Of a stretch of DNA of 32,973 nt, positions 8,721-17,600 are shown piece by piece. The position numbers were made by a program, and so were the translations under genes. The notes beneath the pieces were generated by a model. It did not search any database and was not told where the DNA came from. It worked only from the letters and a program-made list of their open reading frames with translations. This DNA is from Okeania hirsuta (GTDB lineage: Bacteria; Cyanobacteriota; Cyanobacteriia; Cyanobacteriales; Microcoleaceae), in assembly GCF_003838195.1 (NCBI RefSeq), contig NZ_RCBY01000069.1, positions 1 through 32,973 on the forward strand, given 5' to 3'. Position 1 is the first letter of the stretch; each line of letters starts with the position of its first letter.

Positions 8721-11700
8721 TATTCCTTCTGCCTCTAGAGCGATCGCCTGTAATTTATCTAAGATTTTTTGATTAGCTGACTGCCATAAACCTCGTTGAT
8801 TTGCTTCTAATAATCTTTCTGCCATATCTCGCAATGCCCAAGGATTTTTTCCTTGAATAAATGATTGTACATTCTCATCAAAAATATAAGTTTCTGCTAC
8901 TCCTTGATACATAAAATCTTCTACACATTTTGCTGTAGCATCGTAGGCAAATAAATAATCTATTGTGGCTGCCATTTCAAAAGCTCCTTTATAACCATGA
9001 CGCATTACTCCAGCTATCCATTTAGGGTTAACTACTCTGGAACGATAAACCCTAGCAATTTGTTCTTTCAATTGTCGAACTTTGGGATTTTCTGCCATGG
9101 AATTATCGCCAAAATAAGTATGAGGATTTTTGCCAGTTAAAGCACGAACTGCAACGGTCATTCCTCCTTGAAATTGATAATAATCATCTGAATCTAATAA
9201 GTCATGTTCTCTATTGTCTTGATTATGCAAAACTATCTGCATTTCTTTAAGACGTTGAGAAAATGCTTCGGGAGAATTTATTGCTCTAGCTTCCTGGTTA
9301 TAACTATTATTAATTCCTGTATAAGCATAGCCACTCCAATTAATATAAGCTCTGGCTAAATCTTGGTCATCTTGCCAATTTTGAGATTCGATTAAACCTT
9401 GTAAACCTGCACCATAAGCTCCTGGTTTAGAGCCAAATATTCGATAATGGGAACGTGCTTTTGCCTGAGTTTCTGTTAATCCTAATTCTTGCCAATATTT
9501 GACTTCTTTTTTAACTTGAGCAGCTAAAGGATTTTCTGTTTCAGGTTCATCTAAATTAGCCACAGCAATAACAGCTTGGTCGAATAAATCGATAATATTA
9601 GGAAAAGCATCTCTAAAGAAACCAGAAATTCTTAAAGTTACATCTACACGGGGTCTTCCTAATATTGAAACTGGCAAAATTTCAAAGTCGATAACTCTTC
9701 GAGAAGGTCTATCCCAAACAGGTTTTACACCTAATAAAGCAAGTGCTTCGGCAATATCATCTCCACCAGTTCGCATCGTGGAAGTTCCCCATACTGATAA
9801 CCCTAAAGTTTGAGGATATTCGCCATTTTCTTGAGTGTATCTTTCGATTAAATTTTCTGCTGCTAATTGTCCTACTCTCCAAGCAGTTTCTGTAGGAATG
9901 GCGCGAATATCTACAGAGTAAAAATTCCGACCTGTAGGTAAAACGTCTGGTCTACCTCTTGTAGGAGCGCCAGATGAACCACTAGGGATATATTTGCCAT
10001 CTAATCCTATTAATAAGTTGATAATTTCTTGGTCTGTTTTTTGCAGAGAAGGTAGAAGTTTTTGACGAATCCATTCTAATTCTTTATTTGTCTGTTGGAA
10101 GGGAGAGTTAATCTGATTTTGGTTAATTAAATTTTCGACTAAATTAGCTGCTTTTTGTTCGAGTAACTCCACAGCATCACCCACAGTACGACAGACTTTT
10201 CCATCCATAATTAAATTCTCATCAATAATTGTAGAAAAGTCATCTGTGAGAGGGTCAAAATCCAAATTCAAATCTTCAGCTAAAGCGCGAGTCAAACCCA
10301 AACGAGTAGTACTAGGATGACGAGTGATCGCTATGATTAAATCTCGTAGTTGTCGCTCTTGAGGACATTGTCCAAATATATGTAAACCATCCCTTATTTG
10401 TGCTTCTTTTAATTCACAAAGATAGCCATCTGCATTAGTGATTAATTCGGAAAATCTAGTATTTTCATCCTTTTCAATTTTCTCTCTTTTTTTTAAGGGG
10501 AGTTGGGGAGAATCTAAATCTTTGAGCAAAAAGCAGAAATCTTGGTTCAAAGATTCTAATTCTATGAAAAACTTATCCCTATTTTTGGAAGAAGGTGAAA
10601 GGGAATCTAAATCTTGGGGAAAAAAGGATAAATTTTGGTTTAAAGCTTCTACTTCTATGAAAAATTTATCCCTACTTTGAAACGAAGACTCGGAGAAATC
10701 TAAATCTTTGGGTAAAAAGGATAAATCTTGATTCAAAACTTCTACTTCTATAGAAAATTTTTCCCTACTTGGGAAAGAAGACGAAGAGGAGTCTAAATTA
10801 TTTCCCAAAAATGATAAATCTTTATCCAAACCTTCTGTTTCTATCAGATTAATAATCCGATCGCGAATCACAGATAACCGAGATGGGTCTAAATTTTGTG
10901 CTTCATAATATTCGTCAATTAAAGTTTCTAATTGTTGCAAAGGGCCATAAAGTTCTGCACGGGTCATGGGTGGTGTTAAATGGTCAATAATTACAGCTTG
11001 AGACCTCCGTTTAGCTTGAGAACCTTCCCCTGGATCGTTAACAATAAAAGGATAAAAATGTGGCAAAGCACCGAGAGCTATTTCTGGAAAACATTCTTGA
11101 GATAAACCGACACTTTTACCGGGCAACCATTCTAAATTTCCATGTTTTCCCACATGAATAATTGCATCTATTTGAAATTTTTCTCTCAACCAATAATAGA
11201 AAGCTAGATAATTAGGGGTAGGTTCTAAATCTGGAGCATGATAATTTAAACTGGGGTCGATATCGTAACCCCGCGAAGGTTGAATACCAACAAAAATATT
11301 TCCTAGCTGAATACCTGGAATAGGAAAATTATCTATTTCTTTTACCTCACTATCTTTCTGAAATTCTGAAAAATTACTAGAAATATATTTTTCCAAAGAT
11401 GGCGGAATTTTTGTGGAATTAATCTGTACATCAGTGGCAAAATTTTCGTCGTTTTCTTTTTTCTGATTATCTTTCTGAAATTCTGAAAAATTACTAGAAA
11501 CATCTTTTTCTAAAGATGGCGGAATTTTTGTGGAATTAATCTGTACATCAGTGGCAAAATACGTGTTTGCCATGACAAAATCTCTGTCATTTATATTTCC
11601 CCATCTCTGAATAATTTTTTCTTGTACAACCTGTGGCAAACTAGCAAAATATGTTTCAAATTCTGCCAAGGATAAAGACTGGAAAACAGGACGTAATTCA

Positions 11701-13052
11701 CGACTTTCCAAATCGTTTTTTACCCCCGAAGTTAGACATTTAATTAACTCATCCCCTGTTGCTGGAATATTTTCCAAATAATAACCAGCTTGTTGTAAAG
11801 CTTGAAGAATTTCTACACAACTAGCAGGAGTATCTAACCCGACTCCATTAGCAAGACGACCGTCACGATTAGGATAATTTGCTAATATTAATGCGATGCG
11901 ACGTTGAGATGCTGGAGTTTGTCGTAACTTTATCCAATTAGCAGCTAATTCTGACACAAATTCAATCCTATCTTGAACCGGAAAATAACTAATTACATCT
12001 GTTTCTAAATCCGAATTCCAAGTTTGAACCGCCTTAAAAGAAATTGCCCGACTAATAATATTTCCATCTACTTCTGGCAGTGCAATATTCATTGCCACAT
12101 CCCGTGGCGAAAGACCTTGAAACTGACTTTCCCACTGCTCAAAATTTCCACCACTAAAAATTACTTGTAAAACTGGAATGTCTAAATTTTTTCCCTGTCT
12201 TAGCAAGGGTGGGTTAGGAGATTTTTCCAGTGCAAAATCTTGATTATTCACAACAGAGACAGCAAAACTGGTCGTGTTTAACAATAATTGAATTGCTTCA
12301 GCATTTTCAGGTTGAAAATATTCCAATATTTCTCCCTGTACTTCTACATCTCTAGGAGAAGAAACAAAGACTGGTACAGGTTCTAAATTTTTTTCTATTA
12401 AAGCTTGGCAAAGAGCATCTATAGGAGCAACATTTCCAGATAGATAATGAGCGCGATAGAATAATATTCCGATTTTTGCTTTTGTGGTTTGCTCTTCTTT
12501 TTGCCAAGGATAAATTCCGACTCGCGACACTGGTATAGGTAAGGCAAAATCATAATCTTTTCCCAGACAAATATTAGCGATAAACTTGAGACCATTAACA
12601 AAATTATCTACCCCACCTTCTATTAAATATTGCCAGAATTGATTAACTAGAGAAATTGAAACATTAGAATGACTAATTAAATCTGGATCTGGGCGGTTAT
12701 CTCCAGGAATTACTATTAGTTTTGCCCCTTCTTTTTCGATCGCTTCTAGCAAGACTTCCAAACCATAAGACCAATAGGAGCGCCCCCCTAAAAGTCGAAC
12801 AATAATTACTTTTGCCTTAGATAAAATATCATCAGCATAAGTATCAATAGTTAACTGTTGTTGTAAGTGAAGTAAATTAGCAACTCGTAGTTGTGGAAAA
12901 TCAAAAGGTAACTTATTAACTGCTGCTGCTAATGTTTGAATATCCGTATCTGCTGCTGTTAAAAATATTATTGGTGCGGGAGTTTGTTCGATAAAAATTA
13001 CCCCTTCTGCTTGAGGGTTCCAACCACCAGGAGTAGCTGCTATTCGGTGCAT
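8694..13052 (-). CDS. cobN: Cobaltochelatase large subunit CobN, expanded by in-frame repeats
   Basis: Large subunit of the ATP-dependent aerobic-type cobaltochelatase (CobN/ChlH superfamily), which inserts cobalt into the corrin ring in B12 synthesis. It begins MHRIAATPGGWNPQAEGVIF, the cyanobacterial CobN start. Strong signatures include IHVGKHGNLEWLPGKS, FIVNDPGEGSQAKRRSQA, GAPTRGRPDVLPTGRNFYS, SVWGTSTMRTGGDDIAEALA and MRHGYKGAFEMAATIDYLF. Usual length is about 1250-1300; this protein has 1452. The surplus sits in a 39-residue duplication (about residues 494-574), a four-unit 31-residue array (about 740-870) and a small proline-rich insert (about 274-288). All are in frame and lie between conserved blocks. 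The final residues (ENLEFRI) come from a GAATTCT tandem repeat. No cobalamin riboswitch was found upstream. Confidence 0.95.
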   Translation of the reverse strand: MHRIAATPGGWNPQAEGVIFIEQTPAPIIFLTAADTDIQTLAAAVNKLPFDFPQLRVANLLHLQQQLTIDTYADDILSKAKVIIVRLLGGRSYWSYGLEVLLEAIEKEGAKLIVIPGDNRPDPDLISHSNVSISLVNQFWQYLIEGGVDNFVNGLKFIANICLGKDYDFALPIPVSRVGIYPWQKEEQTTKAKIGILFYRAHYLSGNVAPIDALCQALIEKNLEPVPVFVSSPRDVEVQGEILEYFQPENAEAIQLLLNTTSFAVSVVNNQDFALEKSPNPPLLRQGKNLDIPVLQVIFSGGNFEQWESQFQGLSPRDVAMNIALPEVDGNIISRAISFKAVQTWNSDLETDVISYFPVQDRIEFVSELAANWIKLRQTPASQRRIALILANYPNRDGRLANGVGLDTPASCVEILQALQQAGYYLENIPATGDELIKCLTSGVKNDLESRELRPVFQSLSLAEFETYFASLPQVVQEKIIQRWGNINDRDFVMANTYFATDVQINSTKIPPSLEKDVSSNFSEFQKDNQKKENDENFATDVQINSTKIPPSLEKYISSNFSEFQKDSEVKEIDNFPIPGIQLGNIFVGIQPSRGYDIDPSLNYHAPDLEPTPNYLAFYYWLREKFQIDAIIHVGKHGNLEWLPGKSVGLSQECFPEIALGALPHFYPFIVNDPGEGSQAKRRSQAVIIDHLTPPMTRAELYGPLQQLETLIDEYYEAQNLDPSRLSVIRDRIINLIETEGLDKDLSFLGNNLDSSSSSFPSREKFSIEVEVLNQDLSFLPKDLDFSESSFQSRDKFFIEVEALNQNLSFFPQDLDSLSPSSKNRDKFFIELESLNQDFCFLLKDLDSPQLPLKKREKIEKDENTRFSELITNADGYLCELKEAQIRDGLHIFGQCPQERQLRDLIIAITRHPSTTRLGLTRALAEDLNLDFDPLTDDFSTIIDENLIMDGKVCRTVGDAVELLEQKAANLVENLINQNQINSPFQQTNKELEWIRQKLLPSLQKTDQEIINLLIGLDGKYIPSGSSGAPTRGRPDVLPTGRNFYSVDIRAIPTETAWRVGQLAAENLIERYTQENGEYPQTLGLSVWGTSTMRTGGDDIAEALALLGVKPVWDRPSRRVIDFEILPVSILGRPRVDVTLRISGFFRDAFPNIIDLFDQAVIAVANLDEPETENPLAAQVKKEVKYWQELGLTETQAKARSHYRIFGSKPGAYGAGLQGLIESQNWQDDQDLARAYINWSGYAYTGINNSYNQEARAINSPEAFSQRLKEMQIVLHNQDNREHDLLDSDDYYQFQGGMTVAVRALTGKNPHTYFGDNSMAENPKVRQLKEQIARVYRSRVVNPKWIAGVMRHGYKGAFEMAATIDYLFAYDATAKCVEDFMYQGVAETYIFDENVQSFIQGKNPWALRDMAERLLEANQRGLWQSANQKILDKLQAIALEAEGIIENLEFRI
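10485..10845 (-). repeat. Four-copy 93-bp in-frame array within cobN
   Basis: Translated units are about 31 residues: DKDLSFLGNNLDSSSSSFPS..., NQDLSFLPKDLDFSESSFQS..., NQNLSFFPQDLDSLSPSSKN... and NQDFCFLLKDLDSPQLPLKK.... The first three end R-[DE]-K-F-[SF]-I-E-[VL]-E-x-L. The period of 93 bp preserves frame. The last unit ends in SPQLPLKKRE, which corresponds to a dispersed cyanobacterial short repeat (CTCCCCAACTCCCCTTAAAA) on the coding strand. Confidence 0.85.
11347..11570 (-). repeat. 117-bp in-frame tandem duplication within cobN
   Basis: TATCTTTCTGAAATTCTG occurs at 11351 and again at 11468, a period of exactly 117 bp (39 codons). The encoded copies share FATDVQINSTKIPPSLEK and SSNFSEFQKD with very few differences, so the duplication is recent. 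Confidence 0.85.
12187..12229 (-). repeat. Dispersed palindromic repeat inserted in frame in cobN
   Basis: It encodes EKSPNPPLLRQGKN between FAL and LDIPVLQ. This peptide is the translation of a short repeat common in cyanobacterial intergenic DNA (CCTAACCCACCCTTGCTAAG type). Insertion inside a coding region without loss of frame is like the palindromic elements known in Rickettsia proteins; that comparison is mine. Confidence 0.6.
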
Positions 13053-13456
13053 ATATTTGTATTGTTGAAAAAGCCTAATAATATTACCATAAACTTTCCT
13101 TCTTGTACCAAATAAAAAGGAAGAAGTTAAGCATTAAGCAGTCAGCTATCAGTTTTATTACCTTTAAAAGAGAAAAAAGCAATTTTATCTAAGCTTCAGA
13201 GTACGAATCTCAGGTTGAGAATGTAGTAGAAATTAAATGAATGCTTGCTTCATTCATGAGACATCTCCAATAATAAAAAATCAAATCAACTATAAAAAAT
13301 TATTAACTAAACTGTATTGTTTTATAGTATTTTTTTTCAAAGCGGTATTATCTATTAATACTTAGACTAAATGATAAGCGCTTTAACTTCCGGAATTTTT
13401 GTTGTGATCGCTGTATATTTAATGTAATAGCAATTAAATTAAATTTAAAATTAGAG
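13053..13456. other. Gene-free stretch upstream of cobN
   Basis: It contains a half copy of the family A repeat (AAGCATTAAGCAGTCAGC near 13130) and AGACATCTCCAATAATAAAA near 13259, shared with family A elements elsewhere. I see no riboswitch, RNA gene or coding frame. It holds the divergent promoters of cobN and the gene at 13457, not individually identifiable. Confidence 0.5.
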
Positions 13457-13957
13457 ATGGAAATGATAGAAGTAAATTTGACAACTTGGAGAATATTCTC
13501 GATAGTATTATCAATATTTGTGGGAGTTGTGAGTGGCATGAGCGGTTATATATTTACTAAATATCAACTATCTCAAACTCCATCTATAACTATGGAAGTT
13601 CAAAAAAGTAATTCTCTAATATATTTAACAGGTACAGTTATAGAAAAACCTTGGAGTAAAACTACTGAATCTTGGATAGCAGGAGATGGTAATTATTATG
13701 TCTTAGATATAGGAGATTTAGAAATAGAAAAACGTTCTGCTGAAGAAGGTGTAATTCTGCATGTTTCAGAGGCGATCGCTTTTGAAAATTTTGCCGAATA
13801 TGTCGGGAAAACAGTTGAAGCAAAAGGAGAATATGTTGATAGTAAACCATATCAACCGAAGAGTGCTTATGGGTCTTATCCAATGGGAATGGATGGCATA
13901 CCTTTACCTAGAGGTGCAGGATTTAAAGTTTATGAAATTAAGGTGTTAAATGAATAG
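13457..13957 (+). CDS. Membrane-anchored protein of unknown function
   Basis: 166 residues. One N-terminal membrane segment (about residues 11-33, IFSIVLSIFVGVVSGMSGYIF), then a small soluble domain of mainly beta character. This domain has LIYLTGTVIEKPWS, WIAGDGNYYVLDIGDLEIE, VILHVSEAIAFENFAEYVGK and TVEAKGEYVDSKPY, ending GAGFKVYEIKVLNE. The pattern 'effect on a value, then V-G-K-T-V-E-A-K-G' is reminiscent of small OB-fold-like periplasmic domains, but I do not recognise a named family. It could start at Met1 or Met3 (MIEVN). It diverges from cobN with 400 bp between and is followed by a tandem repeat array. Codon use is like its neighbours. Confidence 0.7.
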   Translation: MEMIEVNLTTWRIFSIVLSIFVGVVSGMSGYIFTKYQLSQTPSITMEVQKSNSLIYLTGTVIEKPWSKTTESWIAGDGNYYVLDIGDLEIEKRSAEEGVILHVSEAIAFENFAEYVGKTVEAKGEYVDSKPYQPKSAYGSYPMGMDGIPLPRGAGFKVYEIKVLNE

Positions 13958-13987
13958 ATATTAGTTGTTTGTCACAATGCAAAATGT

Positions 13988-14462
13988 GCCACTTCTAGTC
14001 TCTTCCCTCACCCAAGTCAGAAAAATTTCTAGCTTTTCCCCTCTACTATTTATTTGAGAGGAAAAAATTTGCCACCTCTAGTCTCTCCCTTTGCCCTAGT
14101 CAGAAAAATTCCTACCTTTTCCCTTCTACTATTTATCTGAGAGGAAAAAATTTGCTTGCTTGAGTTCTGTGTTAGGAGAAAGTTAGAGAAAATTTCTATA
14201 TTTTTGACTCTACTATTTACTGGAGAGGAAAAAATTGTCACTTCTAGTCTCTCCCTTTGCCCTAGTCAGAAAAAATTCCTACCTTTTCCCTTCTACTATT
14301 TACTCTAGTATCTTCCCTCCCCCAAGTCAGAAAAATTCCTACCTTTTCCCCTCTACTATTTACTGCAGAGGGAAAAAATTACTACTTCTAGTCTTTCCCT
14401 TTACCCAAGTCAGAAAAATTTCTAGCCTTCCCCTCTACTATTTATTTGAGAGGCAAAAATTT
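13988..14462. repeat. 83-bp tandem repeat array, about 5.7 units
   Basis: Units start at 13988, 14071, 14154 and 14237 (spacing exactly 83), then a shortened unit at about 14303-14380 and a last unit from 14381. Each begins near GCCACTTCTAGTCTCTCCCT, passes AGTCAGAAAAATT and CTCTACTATTTA, and ends GAGAGGAAAAAATT. The third is the most diverged. The period is not a multiple of three and no frame is open through it. The last unit runs into the 3' end of the neighbouring minus-strand glycosidase gene. Confidence 0.9.
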
Positions 14463-15678
14463 ACGACTTCAATGGTTTTCCTTCTTTCTTTGAACTAGAG
14501 ATATGTGGTCTTGAAATCTTTCCCTGAAATATTTTTTCCAAAGCTTCATTTCTGATATTTTCTGATTCTTTTCCCCACTTCCATAAACTTTCATAGAAAA
14601 AGAACGATACTCCCGCAAAATTTCTCTTCCGCACTGCTTCTACTTGTTCTTCAATTGTCGTTATCGGAGTAGAATTATTTTTCAAACCACTCAAAATTCC
14701 AATGGCAAAAGGAATATTATTTTTAGCTAATTTAACCTCTGTTCGTTCCAACTCATTAATAAAACGTTTAATATCTGGACGATAAACTTGTAAAACAATT
14801 TCATCAATCCATTTTTCTGTTTCCCAAGTCAACCAGTCTTGCAAATAAGCAGGTAAAGCAAAGTGCAAAGGATTAGGAGATACAGAAATAATACAGTCTG
14901 GTTTTATCGCTTTTATTTCTTCAGAAACCCGCCCCATAAAATTATTAATTTTATCCGCTCGCCAACGCACCCAAAAAGTTTCTTGATAATTTTCAGAAGG
15001 GGATAAACCAGGAAGTTCTTTTTCATATAATTTGACTGTAAAATCGTCATAACCAAATTCGGCAGGTAAGCCAAAATGGTCGTCAAATTGAATCCCATCT
15101 ATATCATATTTAGTCACAATTTCCATTACTAAATCTAAGATAAATTGTTGTACTTCTGGATGAAAGGGATTAAGCCAAACTCGCTGATATTCACCTTCCA
15201 TTTTTATAGTAGTTCCATCTCTACGTTTGCTTAACCAATTAGGATGTAATCTTACTAATTCTGAATCTGCTGGTGCCATGAAACCAAATTCAAACCAAGG
15301 AATAATTGTTAAATTTTTTTCATGTGCTTCGTTAATAACTTCTTGTAAAAAATCTCGTCCTTGTAAACCAGGTGTAGGGTCTAAATATTTGCCAAATACT
15401 TGTTGAGCTACTTGACTAGGGTAGAGAGTATAACCTCCTTGCCAAACAGTAGAATATAGTGTGTTGAAGTTGAGATTTGCTAAACGATTTACTGCTGCTT
15501 TTGTTGCTGTAGTGGAAAATAAAACTTCGCTGTCAATATTGGTTATCCAAACACCACGAATTTCTGTTTTTTGTGGGGTTTTGCTAATTTGATTAGATGC
15601 AAATACCAATGTAATTGTTGTGAAAATTGCAATTAGTGTTAAGAGGATGATTCGGTAAATTGATTTGGATTTATACAT
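14461..15678 (-). CDS. GHL10/DUF187-family glycoside hydrolase-like protein
   Basis: 405 residues. Signal peptide or anchor (residues 8-28, IILLTLIAIFTTITLVFASNQ), then the YngK/DigH-like TIM-barrel domain (glycosyl hydrolase-like 10). Typical landmarks are EIRGVWITNIDSEVLFS, LNFNTLYSTVWQGGYTLYPS, LTIIPWFEFGFMAP, WLNPFHPEVQQFILDLV, YDIDGIQFDDHFGLPAEFGY and IISVSPNPLHFALP. The DGIQFDDHF stretch holds the likely acidic catalytic residues. Members act outside the cytoplasm; DigH of E. coli cleaves denuded peptidoglycan glycans, so a cell-wall role is likely. It is complete in length, and its stop lies at the edge of the 83-bp repeat array. A copy of its first 15 codons lies upstream at 15800-15862. 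Confidence 0.9.
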   Translation of the reverse strand: MYKSKSIYRIILLTLIAIFTTITLVFASNQISKTPQKTEIRGVWITNIDSEVLFSTTATKAAVNRLANLNFNTLYSTVWQGGYTLYPSQVAQQVFGKYLDPTPGLQGRDFLQEVINEAHEKNLTIIPWFEFGFMAPADSELVRLHPNWLSKRRDGTTIKMEGEYQRVWLNPFHPEVQQFILDLVMEIVTKYDIDGIQFDDHFGLPAEFGYDDFTVKLYEKELPGLSPSENYQETFWVRWRADKINNFMGRVSEEIKAIKPDCIISVSPNPLHFALPAYLQDWLTWETEKWIDEIVLQVYRPDIKRFINELERTEVKLAKNNIPFAIGILSGLKNNSTPITTIEEQVEAVRKRNFAGVSFFFYESLWKWGKESENIRNEALEKIFQGKISRPHISSSKKEGKPLKS

Positions 15679-15799
15679 TAAATTTTGGTAGAGATTGAAA
15701 TTATTTGTGATTGAGCGATCGCTCAGATTCAGAGATTGACAATTAATCTAAATATAAAGACTCTTTAGATTCAATGCTTGACATTATATTCTCAAAATT

Positions 15800-15862
15800 T
15801 TTGATAATAATGGAAATAAGTATTAGGAGGATAATTTGAGAAATTGATTTGGATATAGACAT
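15800..15862 (-). pseudogene. Duplicated 5' fragment of the GHL10 gene
   Basis: The minus strand reads MSISKSISQIILLILISIII, similar to MYKSKSIYRIILLTLIAIFT of the complete gene. Both copies have matching upstream sequence ending in a GCGATCGC octamer (15715-15722 and 15898-15905). Only the signal-peptide region was duplicated; the frame stops near 15745 without any catalytic domain. It could act as a decoy start or simply be debris. Confidence 0.65.
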
Positions 15863-16055
15863 GATATTTTTATCGGAATTAAGTTTTGTTTTGTGAGCGA
15901 TCGCTAATATCTATAAATTGATAAATTAAGGTAAATAGAAATAGGAAAAATCAAGGTTTACTATTTGATAATATACTTCTTTATAGTAGTTGTCAATTTG
16001 AAATAGATAGTTAAGAATTGAGTCTAATCTCAGATGGTATAATCAAAATTAAAGA

Positions 16056-17198
16056 ATGGCAGTCAAACCTATGAGCAGTCAAGAAAATTCAAACAAATAT
16101 CAAGAGGCAGAAAATGATGAGGAGGAAGCTTATGAAAAATATGAGTTAATTTACGATCCAGAGAAAATTAATTTTATTACTAGAGAACCTACAATTGAAC
16201 AGTTGGTGAGAAGAATAAATGAAAAAGTTCTTGATTTAGCTCCAGATTTTCAGCGTCATTCTGATATATGGAAAGATGACGTTAAAAGTAGATTTATTGA
16301 ATCTATTATTATTAGGATTCCTTTGCCACCTTTTTATATCGATGGTACTAATGAAGACAACTGGTTAGTCATAGATGGATTGCAAAGACTTTCAGCTTTA
16401 AAGCAGTTTATTATTAAAAGCGATAATAATTTACGGTTAACAGGTTTAGAATATCTGGGCAATGAACTTGATGGTAAAACCTATCAAAAATTACCTCGTA
16501 AATATCAACGTCGTATTGAAGAAACTCAAGTTACTGTATATCTAATTGCACCAGGTACACCAGCTAAAGTTAAGTACAATATTTTTAAACGTATTAATAC
16601 AGGAGGAGAACGTTTAACTCCTCAAGAAATACGTCATGCTCTTAATCCTGGTAAAGTCCTAAAATTATTAGCTGAACTTGCTAAATATCCAGAATTTACT
16701 AATGTTATTCAACTCGGTGAATCACGAATCAAACGTATGGATGATCGGGAATTTGTACTAGGCGCTTTAGCAGTTATGCTTACATCTAATTCTTATAAAA
16801 ATTATGCCAACTCTGGCAGAGAAGAATTTTTAGATAATGCTATGAAAAAAATTAATGATTTATCTGATTATGAAATTGAAGAACTTGAAAATAAATTCAA
16901 AAAGACTATGATTGTTTGTCAAGAAATATTTGGCGATGAAGCTTTCCGTAAATCGAAGAAACAAAGAAAATTTCCAGTTAATAAAGCTTTGTTTGAAACC
17001 TGGTCATTTCATATTAGTCAGCTTAATTCTCAACAAACTCAAAAACTTAAAAATCAGACGCAATAATTATTAGATAACTTTGCTAAATATGTAGATCAAG
17101 ACAAAGAATTTGCCAAGTCTATATCTCAAGCTCAAGATAAGATAGAATATCGTTTTGAAACTATTGAAAAAATAATCCAGGAAGTTCTAAATGATTAG
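16056..17198 (+). pseudogene. DUF262 (GmrS/ParB-like) protein with an internal stop
   Basis: Residues 40-260 form a DUF262 domain. Visible landmarks are DFQRHSDIW (residues 64-72), RIPLPPFYIDG (87-97), VIDGLQRLSALKQF (105-118, usual core DGQQR with the first Q replaced by L here) and FKRINTGGERLTPQEIRHAL (177-196). The domain is ParB/Srx-like, may bind or hydrolyse nucleotides, and occurs in GmrSD type IV restriction and other defence loci. TAA at 17064-17066 stops the protein at 336 residues. The same frame then continues with good codon use (LLDNFAKYVDQDKEFAKSI) to TAG at 17196-17198, giving 380 residues if restored. The next gene overlaps its end by 8 bp. The 336-residue form may still fold, as the domain core is complete. 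Confidence 0.75.
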
Positions 17199-17367
17199 TT
17201 CAGTACATCTAAAAAACTTTAAACATTTTGCCAATCAGCTTTTATCATTTAAACCACTGACTTTGCTATCTGGTCTAAATAGCACAGGCAAATCTTCTGT
17301 CTTACAAGCATTACTTTTAATGCGTCAATCTTATCAACTTGGTTATATAGGCATTAAGTTAAAATAG
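17191..17367 (+). pseudogene. Truncated AAA/ABC-type ATPase (DUF3696-like), 58 residues
   Basis: It begins MISSVHLKNFKHFANQLLSF and includes a Walker A motif, GLNSTGKSSVLQALLLMRQS, then stops at TAG 17365-17367. This is the N-terminus of the SMC/RecF-like AAA ATPases found next to DUF262 proteins in cyanobacteria and defence loci. The other several hundred residues, including Walker B, are missing. The truncation abuts a family A inverted-repeat element, and the stop lies inside the 8-bp sequence TAAAATAG that is repeated on the far side of that element. Since the gene body does not resume beyond the element, the deletion or truncation seems to have come before the insertion. Confidence 0.7.
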
Positions 17368-17600
17368 GTAAGCATTCAGCAGTCAGCTATCAGCTATTAA
17401 CTTATTATCTTAGAAGGAGAATTCAAAATTATGTTTGCGTAGCATTCCGCAGTCAAGAAAAAGGTCACTAACTAACTTTAGTAAGTCCTGTACGTTCATA
17501 CATCTGTTTGCGTAGCATGACAAACGGAAATGCTGTTTGCGGAGCATTCCGTAGGAAATGCTAATAGCTGTTTGCGTAGCATGACAAACGGAATGCTTAC
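17368..17600. mobile_element. MITE-like family A element with 8-bp target duplication
   Basis: Left end GTAAGCATTCAGC (17368-17380), right end GAATGCTTAC (17591-17600; the inner three bases of the inverted repeat differ). TAAAATAG occurs immediately outside both ends (17360-17367 and 17601-17608), the clearest target-site duplication of this family in the window. The inside carries several copies of TGTTTGCGTAGCATGACAAACGG-like palindromic sequence. Confidence 0.75.

Noticed and set aside
13053-13456. Cobalamin riboswitch upstream of cobN
   Set aside because: No B12-box-like GCCACTG and no suitable set of stems; the region is AT-rich repeat debris.
13988-14462. CRISPR array
   Set aside because: Whole 83-bp units repeat without unique spacers between short repeats, and no cas gene is present.
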